A DNA stretch of 64,000 nt from Gambelia wislizenii. Its lineage: Eukaryota > Chordata > Lepidosauria > Squamata > Crotaphytidae. The DNA lies in assembly GCA_030847615.1 (NCBI GenBank), contig JAUMIR010000004.1:227210501-227274500 (forward strand). The letters are read 5' to 3'. Below the pieces are notes generated by a model that was not told where the DNA came from, searched no databases, and was given only the letters and a program-made list of their open reading frames with translations. Below, one piece after another: positions 31,958-43,199 of the stretch. A program made the translations under genes and the position numbers. Numbering within the stretch: position 1 is the first letter of the stretch; each line of letters opens with the position of its first letter.

Positions 31958-33340
31958 AAAGACTTAGAGAGATGGAAAAAATTAAGATTGTCAATCATGG
32001 GGAGAATATCGGCTGTTAAAATGGTAATATTACCAAAGATGCTGTTCCTTTTCCAAAATCTACCAGTGTTATATAATAAAAACCTATTTAAATCATGGGA
32101 CAGAGACATATCAAAGTTCATATGGGCAAGTAAAAAGCCGAGGATCAGATGGAAGGTCCTACAGGATGAGAAGAATAAGGGGGGCCTTGGGCTACCAAAT
32201 CTAAGACAATATTACAACTCAGTAGTCCTAGGACTTTTTCGGACAATGTAAAAATAACGCAGGCAGTGTCGCCAGGTTGCGACGCTGCAGTGCTAGAGGG
32301 CGTCAGTTTCGTACGACGCTCCTTCCCAGCGGTACTGTTGCAGTACTACTGGGACATTTGACCGTGATATTTTTGCCGTGATATCATTGATCGCGAGTAA
32401 AATATGACGGTAGAAAGCAAAAATATCACGGTCAAATGTCCCAGCGGTACTGCAACAGTACCGCTGGGAAGGAGCGTCGTACGAAACTGACGCCCTCTAG
32501 CGCTGCAGCGTCGCAACCTGGCAACACTGCTAGCGTTATTTTTACATTGTCCGAAAAAGTCCCTAGTTTGGTTACATGAATGGTTTTTATTAAATGATGA
32601 TAATATTGTAACGCTAGAAGAAGTGGATACAAAGTTTGGGTTTCATGCTTATTTATGGTATGGAAAGGATAAGGTAGATAAAAAATTCAAAAACCACATC
32701 TTCAGGAAATCAATGTTGTATGTTTGGAACGAGATAAAAAAGAAGCTATACTTTAAATTGCCATCGTGGGTTTCACCCCAAGAAGCTTTCAGGAGGACAG
32801 AAATGATAAATATAGAAAAATAGTTGACATACAAAGATTGACTAAAATGCAAGTTGGCATGATAAGATTTAAAACAACAGAAGAATTAAAGGAAGATCAG
32901 ATAGATTGTAACTGGTTCCAGTATAGACAGTTAATAGAGAGATTTAAGATGGACAACAACCTAATCGGAATAGACTGTCAGTATACGGAAATAAACAAGG
33001 TCTTATTAGAACACAAAGAAATAAAAATTTCAAAATTATATAAAATCTTATTGAATGTGGAATTAGAGTCCAAAACGATTAAAGAATACATGGTTAAATG
33101 GGCCCAGAATATTGGACACAATATTTTATTAGAGGACTGGACAGAACTGTGGAAAAGGAATATTACATTTACATCAAGCATGGAATTAAGAGAAAACTGT
33201 TATAAAATAATGTTCTGATGGTACATGACACCACAAAAGCTTGCAAAAATTTATAAAGAAAAAGATTCAAAATGCTGGAAATGTCAAGAACAAGAAGGGT
33301 CCTACTATCATATGTGGTGGTCATGTAAAATCGTCAAAAA
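31958..33340 (+). pseudogene. L1 ORF2 C-terminal region, interrupted by F2
   Basis: SIMGRISAVKMVILPKMLF, KFIWASKKPRIRWKVLQ and GGLGLPNLRQYYNSVVL run to 32230. The frame resumes at 32566 with VWLHEWFLLNDDNIVTLEEV, so the foldback and its CTA duplication interrupt one exon-like frame. Further down are LTKMQVGMIRFKTTEELKED and the L1-type cysteine block [18 protein letters not shown] at about 33277-33330, in broken frames. Confidence 0.88.
32231..32562. mobile_element. 332-bp CpG-rich foldback element F2, inside L1
   Basis: CTA duplication (32228-32230, 32563-32565). The ends GGACTTTTTCGGACAATG and CATTGTCCGAAAAAGTCC are perfect inverted repeats, and the arms (about 150 bp) remain near-identical throughout, with CAGCGGTACTG opposite CAGTACCGCTG. 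The loop is near ATTGATCGCGAGTAAAATAT. Excision of element plus one CTA restores the L1 reading frame exactly. CpG content is far above that of the surrounding L1. Confidence 0.93.
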
Positions 33341-34208
33341 AAATTGGTTTTAAGTATGTATAATTGCATTAAGAAAATACTGAAAATTGAATTTAGATTT
33401 ATACCAGAGATATTTTTATTAAATCTAGTAAATAATGAAATACCAAAAGAATTTTAAAAAACCTGTTATTTTTTATGACTACAACAGCCAGGATAGTACT
33501 GGCTAGATACTGGAAACGAAAGGAAGTACCAGGAATAGAGGAGTGGATATTAAAAATGGAGGAAACTGCGAGAATGGAAGAACTTACCTCGTGGATTACA
33601 TATAAAACAAAAAAACAAATTTAGGAAGGAGTGGGAGAGATGGATTGAATTTTTAGAGTTGGAATGGAATGAATTCGCAGTAGTCTGGTTTTCTGACTAA
33701 TAAAAAAATGATTAATGTATATAATTGGTAATCAAAACATATGGAGGGTGGTAATCAGAAACATAGGTTTATGTAGGCTGATATGTATATCCCTGCTGTT
33801 AGATTTACTTTTGTATGACAGAGGGTGTGTCAAATTCTTTGAGAATTAGGTACAGGCCTGTTTTATGGGATTGTGAGAACTGCAATTAGAAATAAGGCCA
33901 GCATTTACATATTTGCTGTAATGAAACAGAGATAGGAAGGAAAGTAAGTCCTGATGATAATGAAAGGTTAAAAGAGAAAATATGAGCAAGTCCCCATTTC
34001 AGCAAGATAGGAAGTAACTTAATGTTTTTGTGGTAGTGTAATTTATGTATTTTATTACTATAATGTATTATAATGTATGTTTGTTAATGTTGAGTCTATG
34101 TAGTATTTGTGGGAATTGTTTTCTCGGGTATATTTGGGTATATTTGTGTATACTTGTGTATTTGTGTATAAAATCTTTTTGTCTTAAAGAGAATTTAAAA
34201 AAATAAAT
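33341..34208 (+). mobile_element. L1 C-terminal remnant and 3' UTR
   Basis: AT-rich end of the L1, with scattered frame fragments (KTKKQI...RSGRDG-like near 33610) and then non-coding sequence with TATTTGTGTA-type repeats (34127-34170) before the A-rich tail. Confidence 0.75.
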
Positions 34209-34285
34209 AAAAGCAGCTGAAAAAGTGGGAAGACAGATTATTAATCAGGACTGTCCCTACCAAACTGGAGGGCTGAAAGGTATGC

Positions 34286-34990
34286 ATTATTGTTTTTCTC
34301 CAGTGAGTCATGTTGTCTCGTGAGATGTCCAAAGTACAACAGCCTCGGTTTCATCATAGAATCATAGAATTGGAAGAGACCACAAGGGCCATCCAGTCCA
34401 ACCCCCTGCCATGTGGGAATACACAATCAAATCATTCCCGACAGATGGTCATCCAGCCTCTGTTTAAAAACCTTCAAAGAAGGAGACTCCACCACACTGC
34501 GAGGCAGTGTATTCCACCTTTGAACAGCTCTTACTGTCAGGAAGTTCTTCCTAATGTTTAGGTGGAATCTCTTTTCCTATAGTTTGAACCCATAGCTCCA
34601 TGTCCTAGTCTCTGTAGCAGCAGAAAACAAGCCTGCTCCATGCTCAGTATGACATCCCTTCAAATATTTAAACATGGTTATCATGTCCCCTCTCAACCTT
34701 CTCTTTTCCAGACTAAACATGCCCAGCTCCCGAAGCCGCTCCCCATAGGGCATGGCTTCCAGACCTCCCACCATCCTGGTCATCCTCCTCTGGACATGTT
34801 CCAGCTTCTAATGAGAGTTCAGGCTTAATTTGCTCTCCCACCAATTTATTTGTCTTTTTAGCAGCCCACAGTATCTGTAGAACTCTCCTCCCGCACCATG
34901 TATCAAATGTTTCTTTCTCCATGGTCCACCTTTCACATACATAGAAACTGTGACTTTGGCATGTAATGATAAATCTTTGCACTTGGGGAA
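34286..34990 (-). mobile_element. RTE/BovB-type LINE fragment, split by CR1
   Basis: The left block 34286-34354 (GAGTCATGTTGTCTCGTGAG, CAAAGTACAACAGCCTCGG) and right block 34805-34990 (CTTCTAATGAGAGTTCAGGC, TTAGCAGCCCACAGTATC) are consecutive in the intact relative at 37050-37210. On the minus strand the right block reads ERWTMEKETFDTW and VLQILWAAKKTNKLVGEQIK, the C-terminal region of an RTE polyprotein. Confidence 0.85.
34355..34804 (-). mobile_element. CR1 3' portion nested in the RTE
   Basis: The 3' end at 34355 has the AGAATCATAGAATTGGAAGA terminus. It extends to 34804 within the C-terminal domain (minus strand [20 protein letters not shown]). It sits between two RTE pieces that are contiguous elsewhere. 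From 34991 to 35560 I see no feature beyond a C homopolymer. Confidence 0.9.
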
Positions 34991-35560
34991 CTTATCTCAT
35001 TCCTGTTTGGGTATGGTGGACAGAGCTAACAATGATTCCCCACTCATACATATCCCTTCACAAAGAAGATTTCCAAGAATGGAAATAAGAGAATAGTAGC
35101 AAAATCGAAGATGCCAATTTCCCCCCCCCCTCCATCACCCCACTGTCTGTAACAGCTGTAGCAGACAAGGAGAAGGAGAAGGGGACTGAGCTCTCCTCTC
35201 CCCATTCACACCTTTTTATGGCATTCTTGACGTTCCCACTTGCTATACATGCTATCCTGACCCCCACCAGCTGTACATTTCTCATAGCACTCTTGCAATA
35301 ACTTCTACAGAGCCATGTTTCTTTATGTCTCACCATCTGCTATGACGGCACTACTGACGTTCATTGTACTCAGTCTTCCCTCATCTTCATGATCAATGCT
35401 TTCTCAAGCCTACATTTCGCTTCTTCCTTTCTTGCTCCTACGCCTGAGTGTGTGACAAAGAAACACAACATATGCAAGAACAATTTGCTGTTCTTTAATG
35501 TGTGTTTAGCTCTTCCTCTTTTCTGTATCTTGAATGGGATGTTCCAATGTGTGTGACTCT

Positions 35561-35784
35561 GAGTGCATCTACACTGTAGAATTAATGCAGTTTGATCCCA
35601 CTTTAAGTGCCATAGCTCCATCCTATGGAATCCTGGGATTTGTAATTTTACAAGGTCTTTAGCCTTCTCTGCCAAAGAGTGCTGGTGCCTCACAAAACTA
35701 CAAATCCCAACATTCTGTAGGATGGAGCCACATGGCAGTTAAAGTGGTGTCGAACTGCATTATTTCTACAGTGTAGATGCACCC
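35561..35784. mobile_element. 224-bp foldback MITE, GTGCATCTACACTGTAGAA ends
   Basis: Left GAGTGCATCTACACTGTAGA, right TCTACAGTGTAGATGCACCC. Long inverted arms also contain GCTCCATCCTATGGAATCC opposed by ATTCTGTAGGATGGAGCC. A possible 3-bp duplication TCT (35558-35560, 35785-35787). Very common type in lizard DNA by my recollection; superfamily uncertain. Confidence 0.82.
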
Positions 35785-35867
35785 TCTGTTGTAGTGCAAT
35801 ATTGTTTGAAAGAAGGTTCTTAGACAGTGAGTGTGAAGGAGGCGAGGAGTATGGAAAAAAATACTTT

Positions 35868-35966
35868 TGGTAGACTACAACTCTCAGAATATCCCAGCCA
35901 GCACTTACACTGCCTAAACTGGCCAGAGGATTTTGGGAGTTGAAGTCAAAAGAGGTCATATCTCCA
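35868..35966. mobile_element. Worn hAT-type foldback
   Basis: GACTACAACTCTCAGAATAT and its inverted partner TTTTGGGAGTTGAAGTC, as in 3580-3715, without clear ends. Confidence 0.5.
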
Positions 35967-36039
35967 GCCTCTGAGGTCATTGTGTTCAAACAGCAAAGAC
36001 CTAAATAGTTAAAGTAGTAGTTCAAGCAGGCTTTTAATA

Positions 36040-36240
36040 TGTAATTACTCTCAGGGAAGTTTTTTTTTATTGGGGTGCATGTTGTGTTTATGTTTTTAAC
36101 TTTTGTATCTTTTTAAATGAGATTATTTTAATTGTTTTTAAAATTGTATTAGGTTTTAACTAATTTTATTTGTGAGCCACCTTGGCTCCCACTCAGAGAG
36201 AAAGGCGGCATAGAAAAAAAAAACAAGAATAAAGTTATTC
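36040..36240 (+). mobile_element. LINE 3' UTR/terminus
   Basis: T-rich non-coding run, then GTGAGCCACCTTGGCTCCCA and AGAGAAAGGCGGCATAGAAA, the conserved 3' end of CR1/L2-group elements, then an A run. Sequence from 36241 to 36860 is unassigned. Confidence 0.6.
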
Positions 36241-36861
36241 CACTGATTCAGATAATGAGGACAACAGTAAAATTAAAGGCTTATTTGTGTTATGCATTTT
36301 TATATCCTACTTTTCTGCCTAACAATTGGCCTGCAGTCTGACAGTAAGAGTTTTAAAGACAACATAATAAACATAGTTTTGGAAGAATGCTGGCTGCAGC
36401 AGTACCTACAAATGTTTACATCACTGGGTGCTGCATCTGAAGCTGGTTGCCTGACAACACTTTGACATTGCTGTTGTGGCCACAGAGAGGAGGGGAAGGG
36501 TAGGGAGAAGCAGGAGGCACCCTACCTATCAAAGGGTCTTGATCCTGAGATGCTTACTGTATCCAGGAGCCAGGAGCCAAGTTAATAAAGATGTAAGTTA
36601 GCCTTGATTTACCATGTTTGGAGGCTGGATCCTGAGGCAACTTACATCTGTCACCACCTAGTCTGAGAGCTGTTGGTGCTTCTGTCCAATCACACCTGAA
36701 TGGCAGAGCTGGCCATGATGTCGGTACTTATTTTGAGATACAGCTCTTGTTCCATGGTGTGATTGAAATTGGATCCCAAAGAGGTAAAAGCTAACAAGCC
36801 AAGTGTCTCTGTTGAAGTCTGATGCAAGTTGGTGGCAGTCACTGGCTTTTTCTGATTCGGT

Positions 36862-37320
36862 TGTTGTTGTGGTTAACTGCCATCTAGTCAACTTTGACCT
36901 ATGGTGACCCCATGAATGAGAAACCTCCAAGTCACCTTATCATCAACGGCCCTCTTCAGGTCCTGCAGACTCAGGGCCGTGGCTTCCTTGATTGATCTGG
37001 AATATGGTCTTCCTCTTTTCCTCCTGCCTTATGAAGGATTATTATCTTTTCTAGGGAGTCATGTCTTCTCATGATATGGCCAAAGTACAACAGCCTCCGT
37101 TTAGTCATCATGGCTTCTAGGGAGAGTCCAGGCTTGATTTGCTCTAGGACCCATTCATTTGTCTTTTTAGCAGTCCACAGTATCTGTAGAATTCTTCTCT
37201 AGATACATTTCAAATGAGTTGATTTTCTTCTTATCAGCTTTCTTCACTGTCCAGCTTTCACATTCAATTAGGCACCCAGATTTTGTTATCTCTCCACTGG
37301 CCTATTGACACTGACTTTTA
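36862..37320 (-). mobile_element. RTE/BovB-type LINE 3' region
   Basis: Minus strand reads AACAGGCTGTTGTACTTTGG-style RLLYFGHIMRRHDSLEK near 37070, the signature C-terminus of RTE/BovB polyproteins, and ends in the tail (ACAACAAC) at 36862. In-frame stops and a frameshift follow LEKIIIL. Used as the reference for the split copy at 34286-34990. Confidence 0.8.
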
Positions 37321-37434
37321 TTTTATTTTTTTAAAGCAGTGGAGGTTCATGAATGTCTTGAGTGGTGAGGCAATGATATGAAATGTTGCTGCTGCTATAA
37401 TAACAATGAGAAAGATAAAGTCACAATTGCTATC

Positions 37435-37882
37435 TAGTCACATGTCACTTCCTGGACTTAAATCCTGCCCATTCTCGCGAGAAGATCCGAGTACAGGATA
37501 TTCAAAAATAAAAAGTAAAAAAACATGAAAAAGTTATACCAAGCACAGAAAGTTTTTAACACTTTAAAACTTACACGTAACCTGGGGAGGATCATAAAAA
37601 GTGCATATCTTACTTGGATGTCACTATCTCATCTAGAAGAGTTCTGGCAGGACCGCCCATTGATGCTGCATTCACGAGAGTTAAATGGCCAGAGGTTTCA
37701 CACACCAGCAATGCTGGCACCAAAATGGGATGGGCAATCTATTAACAGCTTGGCCTGTCAATAAAAAGAGCTGCTATAATGATGCGAGCAGAACGCAAAA
37801 GGACGACATCATCTGATACTGGCATCCTTTTGTGTTCCATTGGTGTCATTATGGTGCCATATTAGCCGCATCTGATAATCTC
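37435..37882. mobile_element. Harbinger-like MITE, copy H6, truncated
   Basis: The right end CATCTGATAATCTCC is complete. The left is missing (starts within CACTTCCTGGACTTAAATCC). Inverse orientation to H1-H3: AATTCAAAAATAAA-like block, then GATGCTGCATTCACGAG and CCATTGGTGTCATTATGGTG. Confidence 0.75.
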
Positions 37883-38108
37883 CTCAGAGTCAGTGATTCA
37901 GGTCCTATTTGAGCTCTTTGTTTTCTTGCTTCATTGTTCCAGACTTTTTATTTACCAGTCAAGGGTCTGAAAAAAACCACTCTGTTTTTTACCTATTCTC
38001 CAGATAACCATCACAACAGTACATTTAGAACATGGCTGACCAACTTGTACCATAGTTTTTATAACAGCAAGCCTATGTGTTTCTCATAAATAGACAGCAT
38101 CATTGCAC

Positions 38109-38475
38109 CATACCCTCCAACTATACCCATTTGGCAGGGACAGTCCTGATTAATCTTCTGTCATCCCATTTTCCCAGCTAGTTTTAAAGTGTCCTTGTTT
38201 CTCCCTCTCCTTCCCACTTTCCTCCTTTGTCCTCAGCTTACTTCAACTGCTGCAAACTGAGTTCAAAGTGCAAAAGTAGTTTGCACTCCATTAACTCAGC
38301 AGGGGAGAAAGGAGAGGAAGGGGCAGAATCACACCCTTTCTGTAGACACAGACAAAAGCAAACTGCTGCAGCCTCTTCCAGCTTGTGTGGAATAACTTTC
38401 GCCATCTTGACCATACTCTGATGTTGCTTGGCCACACAGGTCCTGGTTTTTATCTGTGAAATGTTGGACAGTATG
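38109..38475 (-). mobile_element. Element X, copy 4, intact length
   Basis: Reverse of copy 1: CATACCCTCCAACTATACCC at one end, GAAATGTTGGACAGTATG at the other, 367 bp. Internal CAGTCCTGATTAATCTTCTG and GCCATCTTGACCATACTCTG. Sequence from 38476 to 39250 holds nothing I recognise. Confidence 0.8.
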
Positions 38476-39250
38476 TTGCTCTGCAGCTGCCTTACATTGT
38501 TGTAACCCACCATTCTTTTCCTTCCTATGTGAAGAAATAATTTGAGTTGGCATCAGAATCCTCCTGCTTAGCTGTAACGAAAGTAGGACTTATCCCTTGG
38601 CCATTTCTCTCCTGTTCCCCAAAGCAAAAAGCATATCATTCACTAGAGTGACTAATCATTTCCAACATGTACATTTCAAATAAAAACAGGCCTGGTTTTT
38701 CTGGATTTTCTTTTAAAATTATCCCTACCTACTTGCTTTTGACATTTTCAGATGTGCCTCTTTCAAAACTAAGGGGCCAGTGCTAGGAAGACAGATTTGC
38801 TTTTAAGTTGAAGAAAACTTTCATGGCAAAGTTCCAATTTCACTATAGGACTTTAAAAAAAAAGATAGTCTGTTTCAAAGCTTTTGCAGACAGGTGCTAT
38901 CAGTTGCTGTGGTATGATACATGTTACTCTGGCAGCACCAGCACTGTGATTTTAAAGGTCATCCAATTCTCTATACGAGGTAGATCAGGCTGTGCAGAAA
39001 TATGGGTTTATAAGTTCAGATCAATTTATTTGCTTGAAACCAATATCCATCAAAAGGAAAACAGGGCGACAGAAAAGACCATAAACATAAAACATACCGT
39101 CTTAAAGTAAGTGAGTAGCAGATGGCCAAGACCTCTGTTACCTTTCTTCCTCACAGTCACTCTTTTCTTTATGCCGCCCTCTGCAGTTCTGAGCATGAGC
39201 CAACTTGTACAATCAGCAGAATCATGTATGGAGTACAGCATTGTTTCCTG

Positions 39251-40080
39251 GGTCGGTCAGTGTGGTGTACTGGTTTGAGCACTGGACTATGACTCTGAAC
39301 AGGCTTTTCTACATGAAGGGAGAAAATGACTGCTCCACAGTAATATCAAGTCTCAGCAGCTGCTACCTGTCTTAATGGTTTTACAGCCCCCATAAACTTT
39401 ACATGCTTGTAGCTGAGAGTGCAGCCATGAGTGGATTACTCCCATTTTTAAATCTGCCACCGCCAAACTTTTTTTTTAAAAAAAACCTATTTCTATGGTG
39501 TGTACAAGCAATACTCCACCTTTCCAAAAAAAGAGAAAAAAAGGATAGCACAAACCTCCATTTTATTGCCTTAGTGATCACTCGTTAAGGCGAAAATCCA
39601 ACATGGTGGCAGCAGGCACTTGCCCTGTAACCCCTGCCCCCTGTGCTCGTTGTTCAGCCAATCAGGTTTGCGCTTTGTCCTGTGTGGGGAAGCGATTCAT
39701 GTTGAATCGTTTGTCTTAACGAGAGAAAATGCACATATCACTGGAGATTTTAAAAAGTTGGGAAAAGCCGTGAAGGCTTTTCTTGCATAGTTTTTCCTCT
39801 CCCCCCCCCCTTCATAATACAATGAGATAATGAGGGATCCCATTTAAACAGCTCATTTTCTGAGCAAATTCTGTGAAGGGTATTTTCACCATGTGGACAA
39901 CCCCTAAGGTTGAAATACCTGCTCAGCGATGGAAACCAACTGGGTGACCTTGGGCAAGTCACACTCTCTCAGCCTCAGAGAAAGGCAAAGGCAAAATCCC
40001 TCTGAACAAATCTTGTCAAGAAAACCCCACCTTAGGGATACCAAAGGAGTTGGAAATTACTTGAAGGCACACAACAACAA
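39251..40080 (+). mobile_element. Sauria-type SINE split by a MITE
   Basis: Head 39251-39300 (TGTGGTGTACTGGTTTGAGC, GACTATGACTCTG, tRNA-like A-box region) and body/tail 39906-40080 (GGTGACCTTGGGCAAGTCAC, CTTGAAGGCACACAACAACA). The 605 bp between them is copy C of the CCAACCCCT-ended MITE. The tail matches the RTE/BovB 3' end, consistent with shared machinery. Confidence 0.85.
39301..39905. mobile_element. 605-bp MITE, copy C, nested in a SINE
   Basis: Left AGGCTTTTCTACATGAAGG, right CCATGTGGACAACCCCT, inverted. Host SINE sequence on each side gives both boundaries to within a few bases. Target duplication not resolved. Confidence 0.75.
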
Positions 40081-40483
40081 TCCTTCAGGCTCTGAAGGGA
40101 TGTCATAGGTATCATGCCCATGTATCTTTTCCCCGGATGAGTAAAGTTACTTTTAAAAATTCAGTCATTCCCATTGTGTGTTTATAAGGCTTTTAAAAGT
40201 AGTCTATTGATGTTAATCCTGGTATTACTTCTTCTATTGTGTTCTGCTTATTGTTACTTTCATGGCCAGGTATGGAAAAATCTTAGAATTGATAAAAGAA
40301 GAGCTTCAGACTTGAAAAAAATCTGTTCAGAGTGTTGTTTAAAAATGGCTTTTAAAAAAGTATATACAGTACTGTATTTTATTGATTTTAAACATTATAT
40401 AGAAATATTGTGAAGAAAATTAATAATAGTAAATAATATTATTCCTTCAATTTTTTTGTTCTTTGAGCCTGTGCAATGGATTT
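40081..40483. other. No recognisable feature
   Basis: AT-rich. A short ORF at 40174-40413 has a hydrophobic start, but no family or context supports it. Confidence 0.4.
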
Positions 40484-40805
40484 TTTTGGTGGAGCGCAGC
40501 GTGCACAGAACTGGCCTCACCCTTTAAACCTGCTGTGGCCTTGCAAGCATGGAGGGTAGCAGCGAGGTCTTCGGGTGGTAGGTTTGATTAGAGTTTGTTT
40601 CTCTTAGATGGTGGACCTTACAGGGTTGGACGAGCACCATCTGCCCGGGTTTGGGATTAGAGTTTTCCTTCTCGTAGGATGGTTGCCATAAGGCTAGAGG
40701 GCCCATCCTGCCCTTTGACGCTCTTTGTCAGACCCTTCGGTTTTGCATAATAGCCACTGGTAGGGTCTCCCATGCCAATATTACTAATAAATAATAACAA
40801 TAAAA
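40484..40805 (+). repeat. GC-richer block with (AATA)n-like tail, unidentified retroelement 3' end?
   Basis: Distinct from its AT-rich surroundings: GGTGGAGCGCAGCGTGCAC, AGCACCATCTGCCCGGGTT, AAGGCTAGAGGGCCCATCC and GGTAGGGTCTCCCATGCC, then a tail TAATAAATAATAACAATAAA. This looks like a retroelement 3' UTR plus tail. I cannot name the family. The next 350 bp (40806-41160) is A/T-rich and unassigned. Confidence 0.4.
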
Positions 40806-41160
40806 ACAAAGAATTCTGTTACAACAATCACTCCACATACAATCTTCTCTTTCAGTATTTTTCATGTCTTATTAACCTTCATTCTACTCCAATCAGTAAT
40901 TTCCTCTTAACAAAACTTGTCATCCATTTTATGATGTATGCCTTATCTCTTCTTTTATAATACATTGTCAAACCTACCTCAACATCATGAAACTTATTTA
41001 ATAACATCGTCCAGTATTTTACTTAGCATATCTGCTTCAATCTGTGAAATTAACTATCGCCAATTCTCCCCATATTGTACTTATATATTTTGTTACAATG
41101 TCCCAATCTCTTTTGAATTTAAAAAAGGACTGAATTTTTCAAAGCCTGTTAAAAATTAAC

Positions 41161-42904
41161 TTTGAAAACTGACTAGACAATGTTGCCTATTACACCAGTA
41201 GATTAGTTTTGTTCCCACCCTCTGTGTTACTGTTGAAAGTGAGTCTTTGTTTTGTCTTTGTTACGAAACAACAGCAATAGGTACCAGGTGACTATGGCTG
41301 AGGTAGCTACATTAGTGACTTAGTTGTGGATGTATAATTAAGTATTGTCTCCTGACCTGATCCCATCAAACCTGCCTTAACAGCCAGCAGCAGCTACAAG
41401 TATTGGAGGTCTGTTTTGCTCCTTTGAGATGGGAGCTGTGGATGTTGGCTATCTTGGAGTGGCTAGGGATTTGCTTCTTTTGGACCTGGCCAAAGACATG
41501 TTTCGGCCTGATGTGAAGGAGAATATGACATTCCCTCTTCTAGTCTATGTATAGATGCTGAATAGACTGCTGGTTGAATCTTATTTGAGTAGGGGGAATG
41601 TGTTAATATCATCCACCACACCAGGAAGTGTATATGCTACAGGACAGGACATGGGGCTCACACAGTTATGTCCTGGAGGGGCTTAGAAGGAACAGCTGGC
41701 AGTGAGTCTGGCAGTGATTCTGCATGAGGCAGTCACTTCACTCTGCCTAAGGTAGGGCCAGCACAGGCATCTTTCTTGGCTCAACACATGCCATTGTAGA
41801 TAGATGCAATTATAAAATGCCAGTAAGCCAAATCTGCATAAGTGCTGCATCTCTGGAACCTCATACAGGTCAGAGAAGAGGGAACAGTGGAACAATACTT
41901 GTATTGGAAAACAGCATAGAAGCCAGAAATGCCAGTTAGACTAGGGTTGGGACTGTACTTCATTAAAGCTAAAATATACTTCTTTCCATTGGAAGAAAAC
42001 TCCAGAATAGTCTTGCTCCAGAAGCATATGTAGTTAGATAAGGCCAGAAAGAATCAGCAGACTGTTTTGGGATGGAGTGGCAGTTAGTGGTTCCATACCA
42101 GCTGGCTAAGGGGAGTTGCAGTCCAAAAAAGGAACTTTTCCAAGCTCTAGTTTTTATAAGTAACACATTTACCAATAAACTTGGTCTCCCCTTGTTTATA
42201 TGAACAGAACAATCTAGTTTATTAATTCAGGGTTCTCCTGACTCAACATGTATAAGTAAAGATGTTTCCTCATCACACAGGCTGCCTCTTAAACTCATTT
42301 TCCATTTCCATTTGCTTACAATGAACTTTGTAGTCCTCCCACCTGTACATACAAAAGACAACAACTTACTTACTGTCTATAATGATCACTTCACCTCAGA
42401 TGAAAGAGAGGTCAGTTAAAAACTCCTGTTTTATTATCAATTCTTCTTTTCCCCATTCATCTCCCTTTGTCCTCTGATCCTCTCTCCTTGAAAGCATCAA
42501 CAACTCAGAAGCTGAACCTAATTAAAGGACTGTTATTGCAAAACAATAGCCAATCATAAAGGAAAATGCTGTTTGGGGTTATCTAAAAAGTGAGGGAAGG
42601 AAAACAGTGTTTTACTATCAAACAGGGTCTCTGTCCGCAGAGATTTCATCAGCTTATTTTGTTAGCAAAACCACATTAGAATTCCTTTCCCCCAGGAAAG
42701 AAATTGTAAAAAGCACACTGCTGGATTATATTCCACCTATCCCAATGGCAGAACTACATGCAATAATAAATACCATATGGCTGTGCCTGTGTGACCCAGC
42801 TGAAATATCTGGCCTCCAGAACCATTCCTTATTGCAGGAAATCCATCCAAGCAACACAAGTGCGCTTACAGATCCCAGGATTAATTTGATAGCCACTAAG
42901 TTGC
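41161..42904. other. No recognisable feature
   Basis: About 1.7 kb without a nameable gene or repeat. A phrase at 41715-41765 (AGGCAGTCACTTCACTCTGC, AGGTAGGGCCAGC) resembles a hAT-type end also seen near 58715 and 62950, too short to call. Confidence 0.4.
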
Positions 42905-43199
42905 ATCTTGTTTGTTTGTTTGTTTATTATATTTCAGTATTGCCTCCCAGCCCATAAGGGCTCCAGAGGCAATGAACAAATAAAAACTAATTAAAACAAT
43001 ACAAAGATAAAAGCATTTAAAAAACACATTAAAATATGGTTTAAAAATTCCTAAAAGCAGCCTAAAAACAAACCTGGAATCCAATTTTGAAACAGTTAAA
43101 ACAGCAATTTCAAACACAACGTAATGCAGAACAGCACTGTTTTGACTGCCTGTTGGAAGCTTAAAAAACATGGGGCCAGCCTAACTTCCTTGGGTAGGG

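Larger units (their letters stand above)
30078..34208 (+). mobile_element. L1-type LINE, 5'-truncated, nested
   Basis: Plus-strand L1 beginning inside the endonuclease domain and ending in an A-rich tail (34195-34210). The flanking target repeats (30054-30077 and 34209-34232) agree at about 18 of 24 positions, so the insertion is old. The element was later split by the 332-bp foldback F2. Confidence 0.92.
29765..34284 (+). mobile_element. Element X, copy 3, split by an L1
   Basis: Left part 29765-30077 (CATACCAATGTTTCACAGAT ... CTGGAAAGGGTGTAAG) and right part 34209-34284 (AAAAGCAGCTGAAAAAGTGG ... GAAAGGTATG). The two overlap by a diverged repeat of about 24 bp and together match copy 1. The 4.1-kb insert is the L1. 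Confidence 0.85.

Noticed and set aside
42909..42924. (TTTG)n as a separate feature of interest
   Set aside because: Part of the terminal region of the minus-strand LINE.
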